Shown: piece by piece, positions 1 to 7,600 of the stretch
How positions within the stretch are numbered: the first letter of the stretch is position 1
How the letters are laid out: each line of letters starts with the position of its first letter
Source of the DNA: Dietzia sp. NCCP-2495
GTDB taxonomy: Bacteria > Actinomycetota > Actinomycetes > Mycobacteriales > Mycobacteriaceae
Direction: 5' to 3'
DNA: 64,000 nt
Assembly: GCF_026011735.1 (NCBI RefSeq)
Contig: NZ_BRVN01000001.1
Coordinates: forward strand, 186,001 to 250,000
Position numbers and translations under genes: made by a program
The notes under the pieces: model-generated
What the model saw: only the letters and a program-made list of their open reading frames with translations
Told to the model about the DNA's origin: nothing
Databases searched by the model: none

Positions 1-532
1 CTCGGCCCTTGTCCTCGATCAGCTCGAGCTTGTACGGCTCGTCAGCCAGCTCTGCCCGGGCCTCGTCGAGCGTGGCGTACTCGCGCCGCGAGAAGCGCTG
101 ACCGGCCTTGATGATCTTCTTCATCCGCTTCTCGAGGTCCTTGAGATCCTCGGGCGTGAAGGGCTCGGCCACGTCGAAGTCGTAGTAGAAGCCGTTCTCG
201 GTCGGCGGGCCGATACCGAGCTTGGCCTCGGGGAACTTGTCCTGCACGGCCTGCGCCAGTACGTGGGCACAGGAGTGACGGATGACGGACCGACCGTCCT
301 CGGAATCCGCGCGGACCAACTCCACCTCGGTGTCGACCTCCGGAACCCAGGACAGGTCGCGGAGTCGACCCTCGGGGTCGCGGACCACGACGATCGTCTC
401 GGGGCCGCTCTTGGACTGGAGCTCACGCTCGGCGAGGATCTTACCCACCGGCTCGCCCGCGGGGATGACGGTGGTCACGGTGGCCGCACCCGTCACGTCG
501 ACATCGGTTTCCGGAATGCGGTTCTCGGACAC
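1..532 (-). CDS. thrS: Threonyl-tRNA synthetase, N-terminal part (runs off the window)
   Basis: Cytosolic class II synthetase that charges tRNA-Thr. Only the first 177 codons lie here; the rest continues beyond base 1. The visible part is an N-terminal TGS domain (about residues 20-80), then the start of the editing (N2) domain with its HxxxH signature in [12 protein letters not shown] and the conserved [15 protein letters not shown]. The start is taken as GTG at 532, giving [13 protein letters not shown], because the TGS domain follows directly. The opposite-strand oxidoreductase gene starts 142 bases away, so the gap is a divergent promoter region. Identity is secure from the two conserved blocks; the exact start is less so. 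Confidence 0.95.
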   Translation of the reverse strand, partial: MSENRIPETDVDVTGAATVTTVIPAGEPVGKILAERELQSKSGPETIVVVRDPEGRLRDLSWVPEVDTEVELVRADSEDGRSVIRHSCAHVLAQAVQDKFPEAKLGIGPPTENGFYYDFDVAEPFTPEDLKDLEKRMKKIIKAGQRFSRREYATLDEARAELADEPYKLELIEDKGR

Positions 533-674
533 GGGCTGCGATCTCCTCGGTGTGGACAGGGGGCGACGACAGGTCACCCGGGGGGTGCGTCCCGGATCGC
601 GGACGGACCGGGGCCGGTCCATGCTACCCGTGCCGTCGAGGAATCCCGGATCACCCTGCGGCGTTGCACCGGTT

Positions 675-1337
675 ATGCGAATTGATATCTGGTCCGACGT
701 CATGTGCCCCTTCTGCTGGATCGGAAAACGTCACCTCGAGAAAGCTCTCGAGACCTTCCGCGCGGAGAACCCCGAAGTTCCCGTCTCCGTGGTCTGGCGC
801 GCCTACGAGCTCGACCCGTCCGCGCCGGTGATCGCCGGCGAGACCACGGGCGAGAGCAGTGCCTCGATGCTCGCCCGCAAATACGGCATGTCCACTGCGG
901 ACGCGGAGGCGAGCCAGGAACAGATGGCAGCACGGTTCGCCGAGCTCGGACTCGAGTACGACTGGCGGTCCTCCCAGGTCTGCTCGAGCCACGACGCACA
1001 CCGGTTGGCGGCCCTCGCCGCCGAGCACGGCCGCGCGAACGAGGTCGACGAGGCGCTGCGGAAGGCGCACTTCACGGACGGACAGGCGATCTCGGACCCT
1101 GAGGTCCTCCGCCACATCGGGATCGACGCGGGCATTCCCGCCGAGGCTGTAGAAGATCTACTCGCAGGCAAGGGCTACGCCGACACGGTGGCCAAAGATA
1201 TCGAGATCGCCCGCGGGATAGGTGTCCAGGGCGTGCCGTTCTTCGTCTTCGAGGGACGTCTCGCCGTGAGCGGGGCCCAGCCGGTCGAGGTGTTCTCCCA
1301 CGCTCTCAATCAGGCTCTCACCGGCGCCGACGCTTGA
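675..1337 (+). CDS. DsbA-family (FrnE-like) thiol oxidoreductase
   Basis: 220-aa thioredoxin-fold protein of the DsbA/FrnE/2-hydroxychromene-2-carboxylate isomerase group, probably cytosolic since no signal peptide is seen. The redox motif CPFC is at residues 11-14, just after the first strand ([10 protein letters not shown]). The cis-proline loop that packs against it is in [13 protein letters not shown] near residue 185. The frame is open far upstream, but that part runs into the divergent thrS; the ATG at 675 gives the family's usual N-terminus. A strong hairpin follows 84 bases downstream, so the gene is probably monocistronic. The in vivo partner (mycothiol, protein disulfides or an isomerase substrate) cannot be told from the sequence. 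Confidence 0.85.
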   Translation: MRIDIWSDVMCPFCWIGKRHLEKALETFRAENPEVPVSVVWRAYELDPSAPVIAGETTGESSASMLARKYGMSTADAEASQEQMAARFAELGLEYDWRSSQVCSSHDAHRLAALAAEHGRANEVDEALRKAHFTDGQAISDPEVLRHIGIDAGIPAEAVEDLLAGKGYADTVAKDIEIARGIGVQGVPFFVFEGRLAVSGAQPVEVFSHALNQALTGADA

Positions 1338-1420
1338 GAGACCTGAGAAGTACCCGCCCGGGCGTCGCACTCGTACCGCCGTCGCGCTCCCGGGACCCGA
1401 CTTCCCGCCGGGCAACGACA

Positions 1421-1451
1421 GAGCCCCTCCCGGGAGACCCGGGAGGGGCTC
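1421..1451. terminator. Hairpin between the oxidoreductase and tRNA-Val(CAC)
   Basis: A perfect 14-bp GC-rich stem (gagcccctcccggg paired with its complement) closes a 3-base loop. There is no long T-run. It sits where two converging transcripts meet, so it can serve both strands. Confidence 0.7.
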
Positions 1452-1463
1452 TTCTCGAACTGC

Positions 1464-1538
1464 TGGTGGTCCTAACTGGGTTCGAACCAGTGACCTCTCC
1501 GGTGTGAACGGAGCGCTCTTCCGCTGAGCTATAGGACC
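1464..1538 (-). tRNA. tRNA-Val (anticodon CAC)
   Basis: Full cloverleaf on the reverse strand: acceptor GGTCCTA/TAGGACC, D-stem GCTC/GAGC, anticodon stem CTCCG/CGGAG with loop TTCACAC (anticodon CAC, reading GTG), T-arm ACTGG-TTCGAAC-CCAGT. The discriminator A and the 3' CCA are encoded. All stems pair fully. Confidence 0.97.
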
Positions 1539-1575
1539 TCGCCTGTGCCGTGGCTCTCCGCCTCGGCACTGGAAC

Positions 1576-1604
1576 ACTGTAGCAAGCCGGGACCCGGTCC
1601 CCAA
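1576..1604 (-). promoter_or_regulatory. Promoter for tRNA-Val(CAC)
   Basis: Reverse-strand -35 TTGGGG (1604-1599), 17-bp spacer and -10 TACAGT (1581-1576). The predicted start is about 30 bases before the tRNA 5' end. Confidence 0.55.
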
Positions 1605-1810
1605 TTCGGGCCCCGACCAGCGTCCGAGGCCGCCTCCAGAAGAGGGTGTGGGGTCCTGCGGCCGGGTCGGAATCCGAACTGGCCGGCTCCCCTGCCGGTT
1701 GCCTGACGGCAACGATCACCGCCGACGGGAATCCACATTGATGACGACCACGGCCCACCTGCCCCTTGGTCGACGTTCACACAGATGAAACGGTATTTTC
1801 GACCCCCGAT

Positions 1811-1840
1811 TTGTGTTCTTAGTTCGGCGTCGGCTAATGT
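1811..1840 (+). promoter_or_regulatory. Promoter for the tRNA Gly-Cys-Val cluster
   Basis: -35 TTGTGT (1811-1816), 18-bp spacer and -10 TAATGT (1835-1840), in an AT-rich patch 45 bases before the first tRNA of the cluster. Confidence 0.6.
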
Positions 1841-1884
1841 TCTTTCTCGCAGCCCGGAGAGCCCAGAGCGAACCGGAACGCGGT

Positions 1885-1957
1885 GCGGATGTGGCGCAGC
1901 TGGTAGCGCATCACCTTGCCAAGGTGAGGGTCGCGGGTTCGAATCCCGTCATCCGCT
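1885..1957 (+). tRNA. tRNA-Gly (anticodon GCC)
   Basis: Cloverleaf with acceptor GCGGATG/CATCCGC, D-stem GCGC/GCGC, anticodon stem TCACC/GGTGA with loop TTGCCAA (anticodon GCC), T-arm GCGGG-TTCGAAT-CCCGT. Discriminator T; no CCA is encoded (TCGG follows). First gene of a Gly-Cys-Val array. Confidence 0.97.
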
Positions 1958-2007
1958 CGGAGGGATCGAGGAGTCAGGTTGTCCTCACCAGGCTCGATAC
2001 CTTTAGC

Positions 2008-2081
2008 GGTGGAGTGGCCGAGTGGTGAGGCAGCGGCCTGCAAAGCCGTCAACACGGGTTCGATTCCCGTCTCCACCTCCA
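2008..2081 (+). tRNA. tRNA-Cys (anticodon GCA)
   Basis: Cloverleaf with acceptor GGTGGAG/CTCCACC, anticodon stem GCGGC/GCCGT (one wobble) with loop CTGCAAA (anticodon GCA), T-arm ACGGG-TTCGATT-CCCGT. Discriminator T, with 3' CCA encoded. Confidence 0.97.
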
Positions 2082-2109
2082 CGGCCGACGAGAGTCGGTC
2101 GGAGAGCTT

Positions 2110-2184
2110 GCGCGTTTAGCTCAGCGGGAGAGCGCTTCCCTGACACGGAAGAGGTCACTGGTTCAATCCCAGTATCGCGCACCA
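2110..2184 (+). tRNA. tRNA-Val (anticodon GAC)
   Basis: Cloverleaf with D-stem GCTC/GAGC, anticodon stem CTTCC/GGAAG with loop CTGACAC (anticodon GAC, reading GTC/GTT), T-arm ACTGG-TTCAATC-CCAGT and encoded CCA. The acceptor GCGCGTT/ATCGCGC pairs except for a U6-U67 mismatch. Last gene of the array, directly followed by a terminator. Confidence 0.96.
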
Positions 2185-2190
2185 CAGATA

Positions 2191-2220
2191 CCGCCCCCCG
2201 GCTTCAGGCCCGGGGGGCGG
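2191..2220. terminator. Terminator after the tRNA array
   Basis: An 11-bp stem (ccgccccccgg with its complement) around an 8-base loop, starting 6 bases after the tRNA-Val CCA. It lies between the forward tRNA array and the 3' end of the reverse-strand glycosyltransferase operon, so it may act both ways. Confidence 0.75.
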
Positions 2221-2313
2221 CTGTCGTTTCGCCATCACTTGCCGCGGGAGCCCGCGCTTTCAGCTCTCGCCAACCGCCACCACTGCTCGGCAGCTCCGCC
2301 CTGCCGATCCAGG

Positions 2314-3405
2314 TCATGCCTCGGTGAGTGCCTTCACCATCGCCGGGAGCGTGTGGCTGATGTCGTGCTCTGTTCGCGCCCGCGCCCGTGCCGTCTCAGC
2401 AATCAGGTCCCGGCGCTCCGGGTCCGCCAGAAGCGCAGAGATCACTTCGGCGAGCGAGTGGGGGTCGCCCGGGGGCACAAGAACTCCAGCGCCGCCTGAC
2501 AGGTACTCCGCCGCTCCCCCGTGGTCCGTTGCAACTATCGGCAGCCCGGCGGCCATGCATTCAAGCACACCCAACGGTCCGGCCTCCGGAAGCACGGACG
2601 CCGAGACGGCGATCGCCCAGCGACCGAGTACCTCAGACCTGTCGACGTGGCCCAGGAAGCGGACCCGACCCCGCAGGTCGTCCCGGTCCGCCCGCTCGTG
2701 CAGGTCCCGGGAGTACGCCTCCTCCCCCGGCAGCGCGCCCCCGGCTATCTCTACCGTCGCCCCGGGGCACCGCGCGATCGCCTCGAGAAGGATGTCCTGC
2801 CCCTTCCACGGTGTGAGCGCGGCGAGGATCCCCACCGTGGGAGCACGGTCGGCGGTGCCGGTCACGTCGTGAGGGATGGACACCCCGTTGGGGCGGACCA
2901 CCACGTCAGCGACCTGGGACCGAATGGCCGAGGCGGTCACCTCGGACACCGCGACGGCTCGCCGTAGCCTCGCCGCCCCGGCGGCAACGGCGACGCGCTG
3001 CTTACGGCTGACGACCGTGTCGTGGGCCAGCCAGGTAGTCACGCCGGATCGACGCGCCCGGGGGAACGCTGCGGGTAGCGCAGGCAGGGCGAAAAGAGAA
3101 TTGACGACGACGACGTCGTCCTCACCGGTCACCGAGCTCAGGATGCGCCCGGCACGAATCCAGCGGGTGAGTACGCGGGCGATCCCAACCAGTCGACCGA
3201 CACCACCCCGGCCCTCGAGCCCGAGAGTGGGTATGGAGACATGACGGGTGCGGGCAGGAAAGGCGTCCACGAGCGGGCCCGGTGGACTGACCAGGATGAT
3301 GTCGCGTCCGGCGGTGTCGAGGCTGTGGGCCACATCGACGAGCACGTTCTCGGCGCCCGACCGGATTCCCGTCGCGTTGACCAAGACGATCGATCCGGTG
3401 CTCAT
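2314..3405 (-). CDS. GT4-family glycosyltransferase A (polysaccharide locus)
   Basis: 363-aa GT-B-fold retaining glycosyltransferase, predicted to add a sugar from a nucleotide-sugar donor to a lipid-linked polysaccharide unit on the cytosolic face of the membrane. The N-terminal domain opens with an acceptor loop (IRSGAENVLVDVAHSL). The donor-site EX7E motif EAGPLGVLE is at residues 274-282, followed by GLPIVATDHGG. The frame stays open about 135 codons further upstream, but only over the next gene. The ATG at 3405 is chosen because GGGAGGA lies 10 bases before it and it falls 7 bases after the upstream stop. Last gene of the reverse operon ACP - phosphoglycosyltransferase - GT - GT. Sugar specificity is unknown. 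Confidence 0.88.
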   Translation of the reverse strand: MSTGSIVLVNATGIRSGAENVLVDVAHSLDTAGRDIILVSPPGPLVDAFPARTRHVSIPTLGLEGRGGVGRLVGIARVLTRWIRAGRILSSVTGEDDVVVVNSLFALPALPAAFPRARRSGVTTWLAHDTVVSRKQRVAVAAGAARLRRAVAVSEVTASAIRSQVADVVVRPNGVSIPHDVTGTADRAPTVGILAALTPWKGQDILLEAIARCPGATVEIAGGALPGEEAYSRDLHERADRDDLRGRVRFLGHVDRSEVLGRWAIAVSASVLPEAGPLGVLECMAAGLPIVATDHGGAAEYLSGGAGVLVPPGDPHSLAEVISALLADPERRDLIAETARARARTEHDISHTLPAMVKALTEA

Positions 3406-3412
3406 GGCGTAC

Positions 3413-4468
3413 TCATCCTCCCGACGAGAGTGACTCGTATACAGACAGGGTCTCCCCTGCGACATGCGCCCACGTCCGCATGCCGACGACATCCTCAGAG
3501 GCGCGGCGAAGCTCGGATCGCCGGCCTGAGTCCTCGACCAGTTCCCGGAGCACCGATGTCCAGTTCTCCACTGTGTCACGGGGCACCACGACCGCGCCGT
3601 TGCCGACAGACTCAGGGATTCCTCCGACTGCGCTGGCGGCCACCACAGCACCACACGCCATAGCCTCGAGTGGCGGTAGTCCAAAACCCTCGTAGCGTGA
3701 GGCGTATGCCACGACGGTGGCCGCGCGATACAGAGCGGGGACGTCAACCCCGTCGACGTACCCGAGCCCGATCGAGCCCGACGGCCGGTCGGGTCCATCG
3801 GTTCCGGCGCCACCGAGGACCATCGGAATTCCGAGCTCCCGGGCCGCCTCGGCCACCACGTGCGGATTCTTTCTCGGTTCGAGGGTGCCGAGCTGCAGGA
3901 TGAACCTCTCGGGGAGACCGTACTTCGCCCGCACCGCGTCGACCTCGTGGTCCTCGGGGACCCGCACCCATCCCGCCGGCGCCAGAGGCGTGACCGTGGC
4001 GTGTCGGCCCGTCAACGCCAGCACTCGCTCCGCAGTGAACTGTGACACCGCGATCACCGCGTCCGCGCGCCGGATCGATCGACGAAGCAGCGCACGCTCG
4101 CCCCCGGCCCGTACCTCCCCGAATGCCCAGGGGGTGTCGAAGACCGACATGTCGTGCACTGTGCTCACCGTGGCGCCGCGCTGACCGAGCGGTAGGTCAA
4201 CATCGAGGGAATGAAAGACATCGGCGCCGGTAACAGCTCGCAGCCCGTGCAACGCACGCGCCGCCCCACTGCTGACCGGTCTCCGGATCGCGGCAACCGC
4301 ACCGGGGAGCTCATCCACCGCATCGGCCTGCACGACCGCGGCGAACCGCCGTCCGGTATGCAGAGCGGAGGTGGCGTGGATGAGCTCGCGCTGGTAGGTC
4401 TGGACTCCGCTCCCGCCCGGCCGGAGCGCCAGGGCGCCCCACACCACGGTCCGGCCGCGTCCGGTCAC
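3413..4468 (-). CDS. GT4-family glycosyltransferase B (polysaccharide locus)
   Basis: 351-aa GT-B-fold glycosyltransferase. The N-terminal glycine loop is in RPGGSGVQTYQRELI, the Rossmann donor domain begins near FILQLGTLEPRKNP, and the EX7E motif EGFGLPPLE is at residues 260-268. These are typical of mannosyl-, galactosyl- or rhamnosyl-transferases of capsule and exopolysaccharide loci. The GTG start at 4468 overlaps the stop of the preceding phosphoglycosyltransferase gene by 4 bases (GTGA), which implies translational coupling. It probably adds the second or third sugar of the repeat. The acceptor and donor cannot be read from sequence. Confidence 0.9.
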   Translation of the reverse strand: MTGRGRTVVWGALALRPGGSGVQTYQRELIHATSALHTGRRFAAVVQADAVDELPGAVAAIRRPVSSGAARALHGLRAVTGADVFHSLDVDLPLGQRGATVSTVHDMSVFDTPWAFGEVRAGGERALLRRSIRRADAVIAVSQFTAERVLALTGRHATVTPLAPAGWVRVPEDHEVDAVRAKYGLPERFILQLGTLEPRKNPHVVAEAARELGIPMVLGGAGTDGPDRPSGSIGLGYVDGVDVPALYRAATVVAYASRYEGFGLPPLEAMACGAVVAASAVGGIPESVGNGAVVVPRDTVENWTSVLRELVEDSGRRSELRRASEDVVGMRTWAHVAGETLSVYESLSSGG

Positions 4469-5997
4469 TTACCAGTGCCCTTGATCACGACCAGCAATGT
4501 CAGCAGGATCGACCGGATATCCATCCAGGGCGACCAGTTCTCGATGTAGAAATTGTCGAACATCACCCGATCGGCGATGCTCGTGTCACCGCGGAGGCCG
4601 TTGATCGCCGCCCATCCCGTGAGTCCCACCGGAACCCGGTGCCGAGCGGCGTAGCCGCGGTACTCGCCACTGAAGCGTTCGACGAAGTGCGGCCGCTCCG
4701 GGCGCGGTCCCACCAGGGCCATGTCGCCGCGGAAGACGTTATAGATCTGGGGGATCTCATCCAGGGACGACTTACGGAGGAACGCACCGAGCGGCGAGAT
4801 TCGCGGGTCACCAGCGATGTTCCAACGGGTCTGGGACTCGTTCTCGTCCGCGGGACGCATTGACCGGAACTTCAGCAGCTCGAACTCGCGTCCGCCCTCT
4901 CCGATACGGATCTGTCGGAACAGGACGGGAGCAGTCCGGTCATCGAGCTTGACTGCGAGAGCAATGGCCAGGAACAGCGGTGAGAGCAGGACAAGTGCCA
5001 GGCCACTCAGCAGTACGTCCATGGGCCGCTTGAACTTCCACCACACCGAGCGGTGAGCCGACCGCTTTACGCGGATCAGTGGGAGCGCGTTGATGCGATC
5101 CATCCGGCCCTCGACATTCAGGTAGTCGAACAGCCGCGGGACGATGAACACCTCCGCGTCCTCGTGGTCGCACTCGGTCAGCATCTTCAGCAGTTCGCGA
5201 TCGTCATAGGCACCGAAGCCGATGATGACGGTGCGTACGCGATGGCGACGGATCACCTCGACCAGACCGGCGCTCGGGTTCTCGAGCGGAATACCCATCT
5301 CGAAGGCCGTGCGCCTGGCGGAAGCAGTCCGGTCAGCGTCGACAAGTGCGACCGGAGAAAGACCGAAGTCAGGACGTTCCCGGAGCGTGCGGGCCAGGTC
5401 CAGCGAGGTGGAACCGGTTCCGACAATGATGGTGCGATGGCGGAATGCTCTGTAGCGCCGCCGACTCCACCTCAACAGTGGCGCCACGACCATGCGCGTG
5501 ATGACGAGGGTCGTCACCACCACTGCCGTGAAGTACATGAGGCTGAACAGGTTCATCCCGGCGTTCGAGACGACCGCGCCGAACACGGACAGGACCGTAC
5601 CAACCACCACGACCCGGGGCAGATCGTCGAGGACGGAGACGGTAAGGCGATGTCTGTAGAGCGTGGGCGAGAACATGATCGCGACGATCAGCGCCGACGC
5701 GGTCAACCACGGCCGCTCCGGAAGAAACAGCAAGGCGATGACGACGATGGCGATCGCGTCCGCGAGTCGGTGCCACACGTCGAAGCGGTAGCGCGGGGTG
5801 ACGAGCAGGAACCGAATCCGACGAACCCACGGTGAGCGATGCGTGACGGTCGCCCGCGCTTGGTCGGCCGTGGCATCGACACCCCATGTGGAGTCGCGTA
5901 GTGGTGCGGAGTCGGTTGCTCGATCAGGAGCGCCTACTCGCGTGTCTGCGTCCTCACGGGAGTCAGCCAGGGCACGGGTAGGGGCGGGAACGCTCAT
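4465..5997 (-). CDS. Polyprenyl-phosphate sugar phosphotransferase starting the polysaccharide
   Basis: 510-aa membrane enzyme of the WbaP/WcaJ type (polyprenyl glycosylphosphotransferase), which moves a sugar-1-phosphate from a UDP-sugar to undecaprenyl or decaprenyl phosphate and so commits the lipid carrier to the repeat unit. Several N-terminal membrane segments (about residues 75-175) come first, then a cytosolic Rossmann-like region (IIVGTGSTSLDLARTL), a further membrane segment (VLLSGLALVLLSPLFLAIAL) and the bacterial sugar transferase domain. That domain carries KFRSM, KSSLDEIPQ (409-417) and MALVGPRPERP, which include the conserved catalytic acidic pair. The ATG at 5997 overlaps the ACP stop by 4 bases. 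Length and motif order are normal for the family. Confidence 0.92.
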   Translation of the reverse strand: MSVPAPTRALADSREDADTRVGAPDRATDSAPLRDSTWGVDATADQARATVTHRSPWVRRIRFLLVTPRYRFDVWHRLADAIAIVVIALLFLPERPWLTASALIVAIMFSPTLYRHRLTVSVLDDLPRVVVVGTVLSVFGAVVSNAGMNLFSLMYFTAVVVTTLVITRMVVAPLLRWSRRRYRAFRHRTIIVGTGSTSLDLARTLRERPDFGLSPVALVDADRTASARRTAFEMGIPLENPSAGLVEVIRRHRVRTVIIGFGAYDDRELLKMLTECDHEDAEVFIVPRLFDYLNVEGRMDRINALPLIRVKRSAHRSVWWKFKRPMDVLLSGLALVLLSPLFLAIALAVKLDDRTAPVLFRQIRIGEGGREFELLKFRSMRPADENESQTRWNIAGDPRISPLGAFLRKSSLDEIPQIYNVFRGDMALVGPRPERPHFVERFSGEYRGYAARHRVPVGLTGWAAINGLRGDTSIADRVMFDNFYIENWSPWMDIRSILLTLLVVIKGTGK

Positions 5998-6245
5998 GCG
6001 AGGTCCTTCAGCGCTTCGACCATCGACCCGATACTGGAGAAGGTGGCCTTATTCAGACGATCGTCAGGGAACTCGACGTCAAATTCGTCTTCAAGTGCGA
6101 GCATCACCTGCACGGTTTGATGGGACGTCATTCCCGCATCAAAGAGGTTGTCGGACGCGCCAAGTCCGCTGAGATCAACTTTCCCGGCCAGAGCGGTATT
6201 GAGTGCCCCCCGGACTCGGTCCTCGGCTCCCTGCAGATCGTTCAT
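5994..6245 (-). CDS. Stand-alone acyl/aminoacyl carrier protein
   Basis: 83-aa acidic helical carrier protein. The phosphopantetheine site is most likely Ser41 in DAGMTSHQTVQVML, where most ACPs have the DSL motif. GMTSHQ-like sites are, from memory, what carrier proteins paired with amino acid:carrier-protein ligases tend to have. No fused catalytic domain. It is the first gene of the reverse operon (4-base overlap with the phosphoglycosyltransferase) and is divergent from the ligase-like gene 413 bases away. It is too diverged, and in the wrong setting, to be the fatty-acid-synthesis AcpM. Proposed role: to carry an activated amino acid or acyl group for a transfer step of polysaccharide assembly. 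The carried group is unknown. Confidence 0.85.
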   Translation of the reverse strand: MNDLQGAEDRVRGALNTALAGKVDLSGLGASDNLFDAGMTSHQTVQVMLALEDEFDVEFPDDRLNKATFSSIGSMVEALKDLA

Positions 6246-6658
6246 GCCCTCCCCTTTGGCCCGTCGACACTGTCTAGTAATAGTGCAAGTGGACGGTTTT
6301 GTTACCCGCCAGTAAGGGTAAGAAGACTCACACCGCGCTCATCGGGGTCTGCGCCGGGAATCACGACTGCGCCGCGAGGTGCTGCCGGGCGATCGGATTT
6401 TCGCCGACAAGCCCTTGCCGACAGCGCAATTCGGCGACACGCAGGCGCACTTGCCACAGCGAATCCCACTCGGAAACCGGCTGTCATCACCGGACCTTGT
6501 GACCAAAACCATATCGGCGAACTCGCAGGGCCGAGACGATGATCACCAGTTGGGTAGCATCCCCTGCGGGCATACGGGTGAGTCAACGACCCTCCCGGCA
6601 TCGCACGAACGGTTCGTGGGTGGCCTCAGCCCGGACACGAGAGGTGGACTGCGCCTTC
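6246..6658. promoter_or_regulatory. Divergent intergenic region between the ACP and ligase-like operons
   Basis: 413 bases without a convincing gene, less GC-rich than its surroundings near the ACP end. Forward: TAGCAT at 6555-6560 is a fair -10 element, giving a leader of about 90 bases, and GAGGTGG near 6641 is the ribosome site for the ligase-like gene. Reverse: an AT-rich patch around 6270-6305 is the likely ACP promoter area, but I cannot assign hexamers with confidence. I saw no leader peptide, T-box or other riboswitch form. Confidence 0.45.
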
Positions 6659-7600
6659 ATGACCTCGATCGACACGCTCCACGATCAGTTCAGGCGGGAA
6701 CTCGTCGAGGCCGGGCTGCTCTTCGACACCGGACTGGACGGCCTCTACGCCCGCGGTGCCGAGTTTGAGCGCATCCTCGACGCGGTGGATCACCTGATCA
6801 CTCGAGATGGACACGCTGCCAGCGACCTGACTCCTGCGGGTAGTGGATACCGACTGTATCGATTTCCCCCGGTGTTTCCTCGCGACGTGTACGACAAGAC
6901 CGACTACATCGAGTCCTTCCCGGATCTCACCGGGCTCGTCCACACGTTCACCGGGTCGAGCTCGGATCACCGGGCGCTGTTGGCCCGGCGGGCAGCCGAC
7001 GAATCCTGGGATCACCACCTGACCCCGGGCGACACCGTCATGGTCTCCTCTGCGTGTCACCCGCTCTACGGGGCGATCCCACAGCAGCTTCCCGAGGGCG
7101 GGATCGCGGCCGAGGTGAACGGATACTGCTTCCGCCACGAACCGTCGCCGGACCCGATGCGCATGCAGGCGTTCCGGATGCACGAGTTCGTGCGGATCGG
7201 CACCCCCTCGGAGGCTGCAGAGTTCCGGACAGCCTGGGTCGGGCGGGCCCAAGGACTGCTGTCCGGTCTGGGGCTCGAAGTGGAGGCCGTCGCCGCCAAC
7301 GATCCGTTCTTCGGACGTGCGGGCAAGCTCCTGGCCAACGGACAGCTCTCGAACAACCTCAAGACCGAGCTCGTCGTGCATGTCTACGGGGACGACCATC
7401 CCGCCGACGCGATCGCCTCGTGCAATCTCGCGGAGGACCACTTCGGGCGGAACTTCTCCCTGACCCTGCCGGACGGGTCAACCGCGCACAGCGCGTGTGT
7501 CGGCTTCGGTTTGGAGCGGATCACCCTTGCCCTCCTGTCGGTTCACGGCACAGACCCGGCACAGTGGCCGGCTACTGTGCGGGAGACCCTGTTCCCGTGA
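6659..7600 (+). CDS. Class-II aaRS-like amino acid:[carrier protein] ligase
   Basis: 313-aa homologue of the catalytic core of atypical archaeal-type seryl-tRNA synthetase with no tRNA-binding domain. This is the layout of the amino acid:carrier-protein ligases described in Bradyrhizobium and others, which adenylate an amino acid and thioesterify it to a carrier protein. Motif 2 is in CFRHEPSPDPMRMQAFR. Motif 3 is GFGLER (residues 282-287). Candidate zinc ligands Cys133 (SACHPL), Glu176 (MHEF) and Cys280 (SACVGFG) match the C-E-C pattern of that family. The ATG at 6659 has GAGGTGG upstream; earlier in-frame starts give no family sequence. The carrier protein is divergent; the next gene overlaps by 4 bases. 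The amino acid cannot be predicted; glycine and alanine are known for relatives. Confidence 0.87.
   Translation: MTSIDTLHDQFRRELVEAGLLFDTGLDGLYARGAEFERILDAVDHLITRDGHAASDLTPAGSGYRLYRFPPVFPRDVYDKTDYIESFPDLTGLVHTFTGSSSDHRALLARRAADESWDHHLTPGDTVMVSSACHPLYGAIPQQLPEGGIAAEVNGYCFRHEPSPDPMRMQAFRMHEFVRIGTPSEAAEFRTAWVGRAQGLLSGLGLEVEAVAANDPFFGRAGKLLANGQLSNNLKTELVVHVYGDDHPADAIASCNLAEDHFGRNFSLTLPDGSTAHSACVGFGLERITLALLSVHGTDPAQWPATVRETLFP

Larger units (their letters stand above)
1539..1884. other. 346-bp gap between divergent tRNA genes
   Basis: Between the reverse tRNA-Val and the forward tRNA-Gly I see no coding sequence with family character. It holds two divergent sigma-70-type promoters (listed separately), and the rest shows nothing further. 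Confidence 0.6.

Noticed and set aside
7054-7596. Upstream extension of the hydrolase-GT fusion over the ligase-like gene
   Set aside because: The overlapped ligase-like frame has class II aaRS motifs; GTG 7597 with GTGA coupling is preferred.
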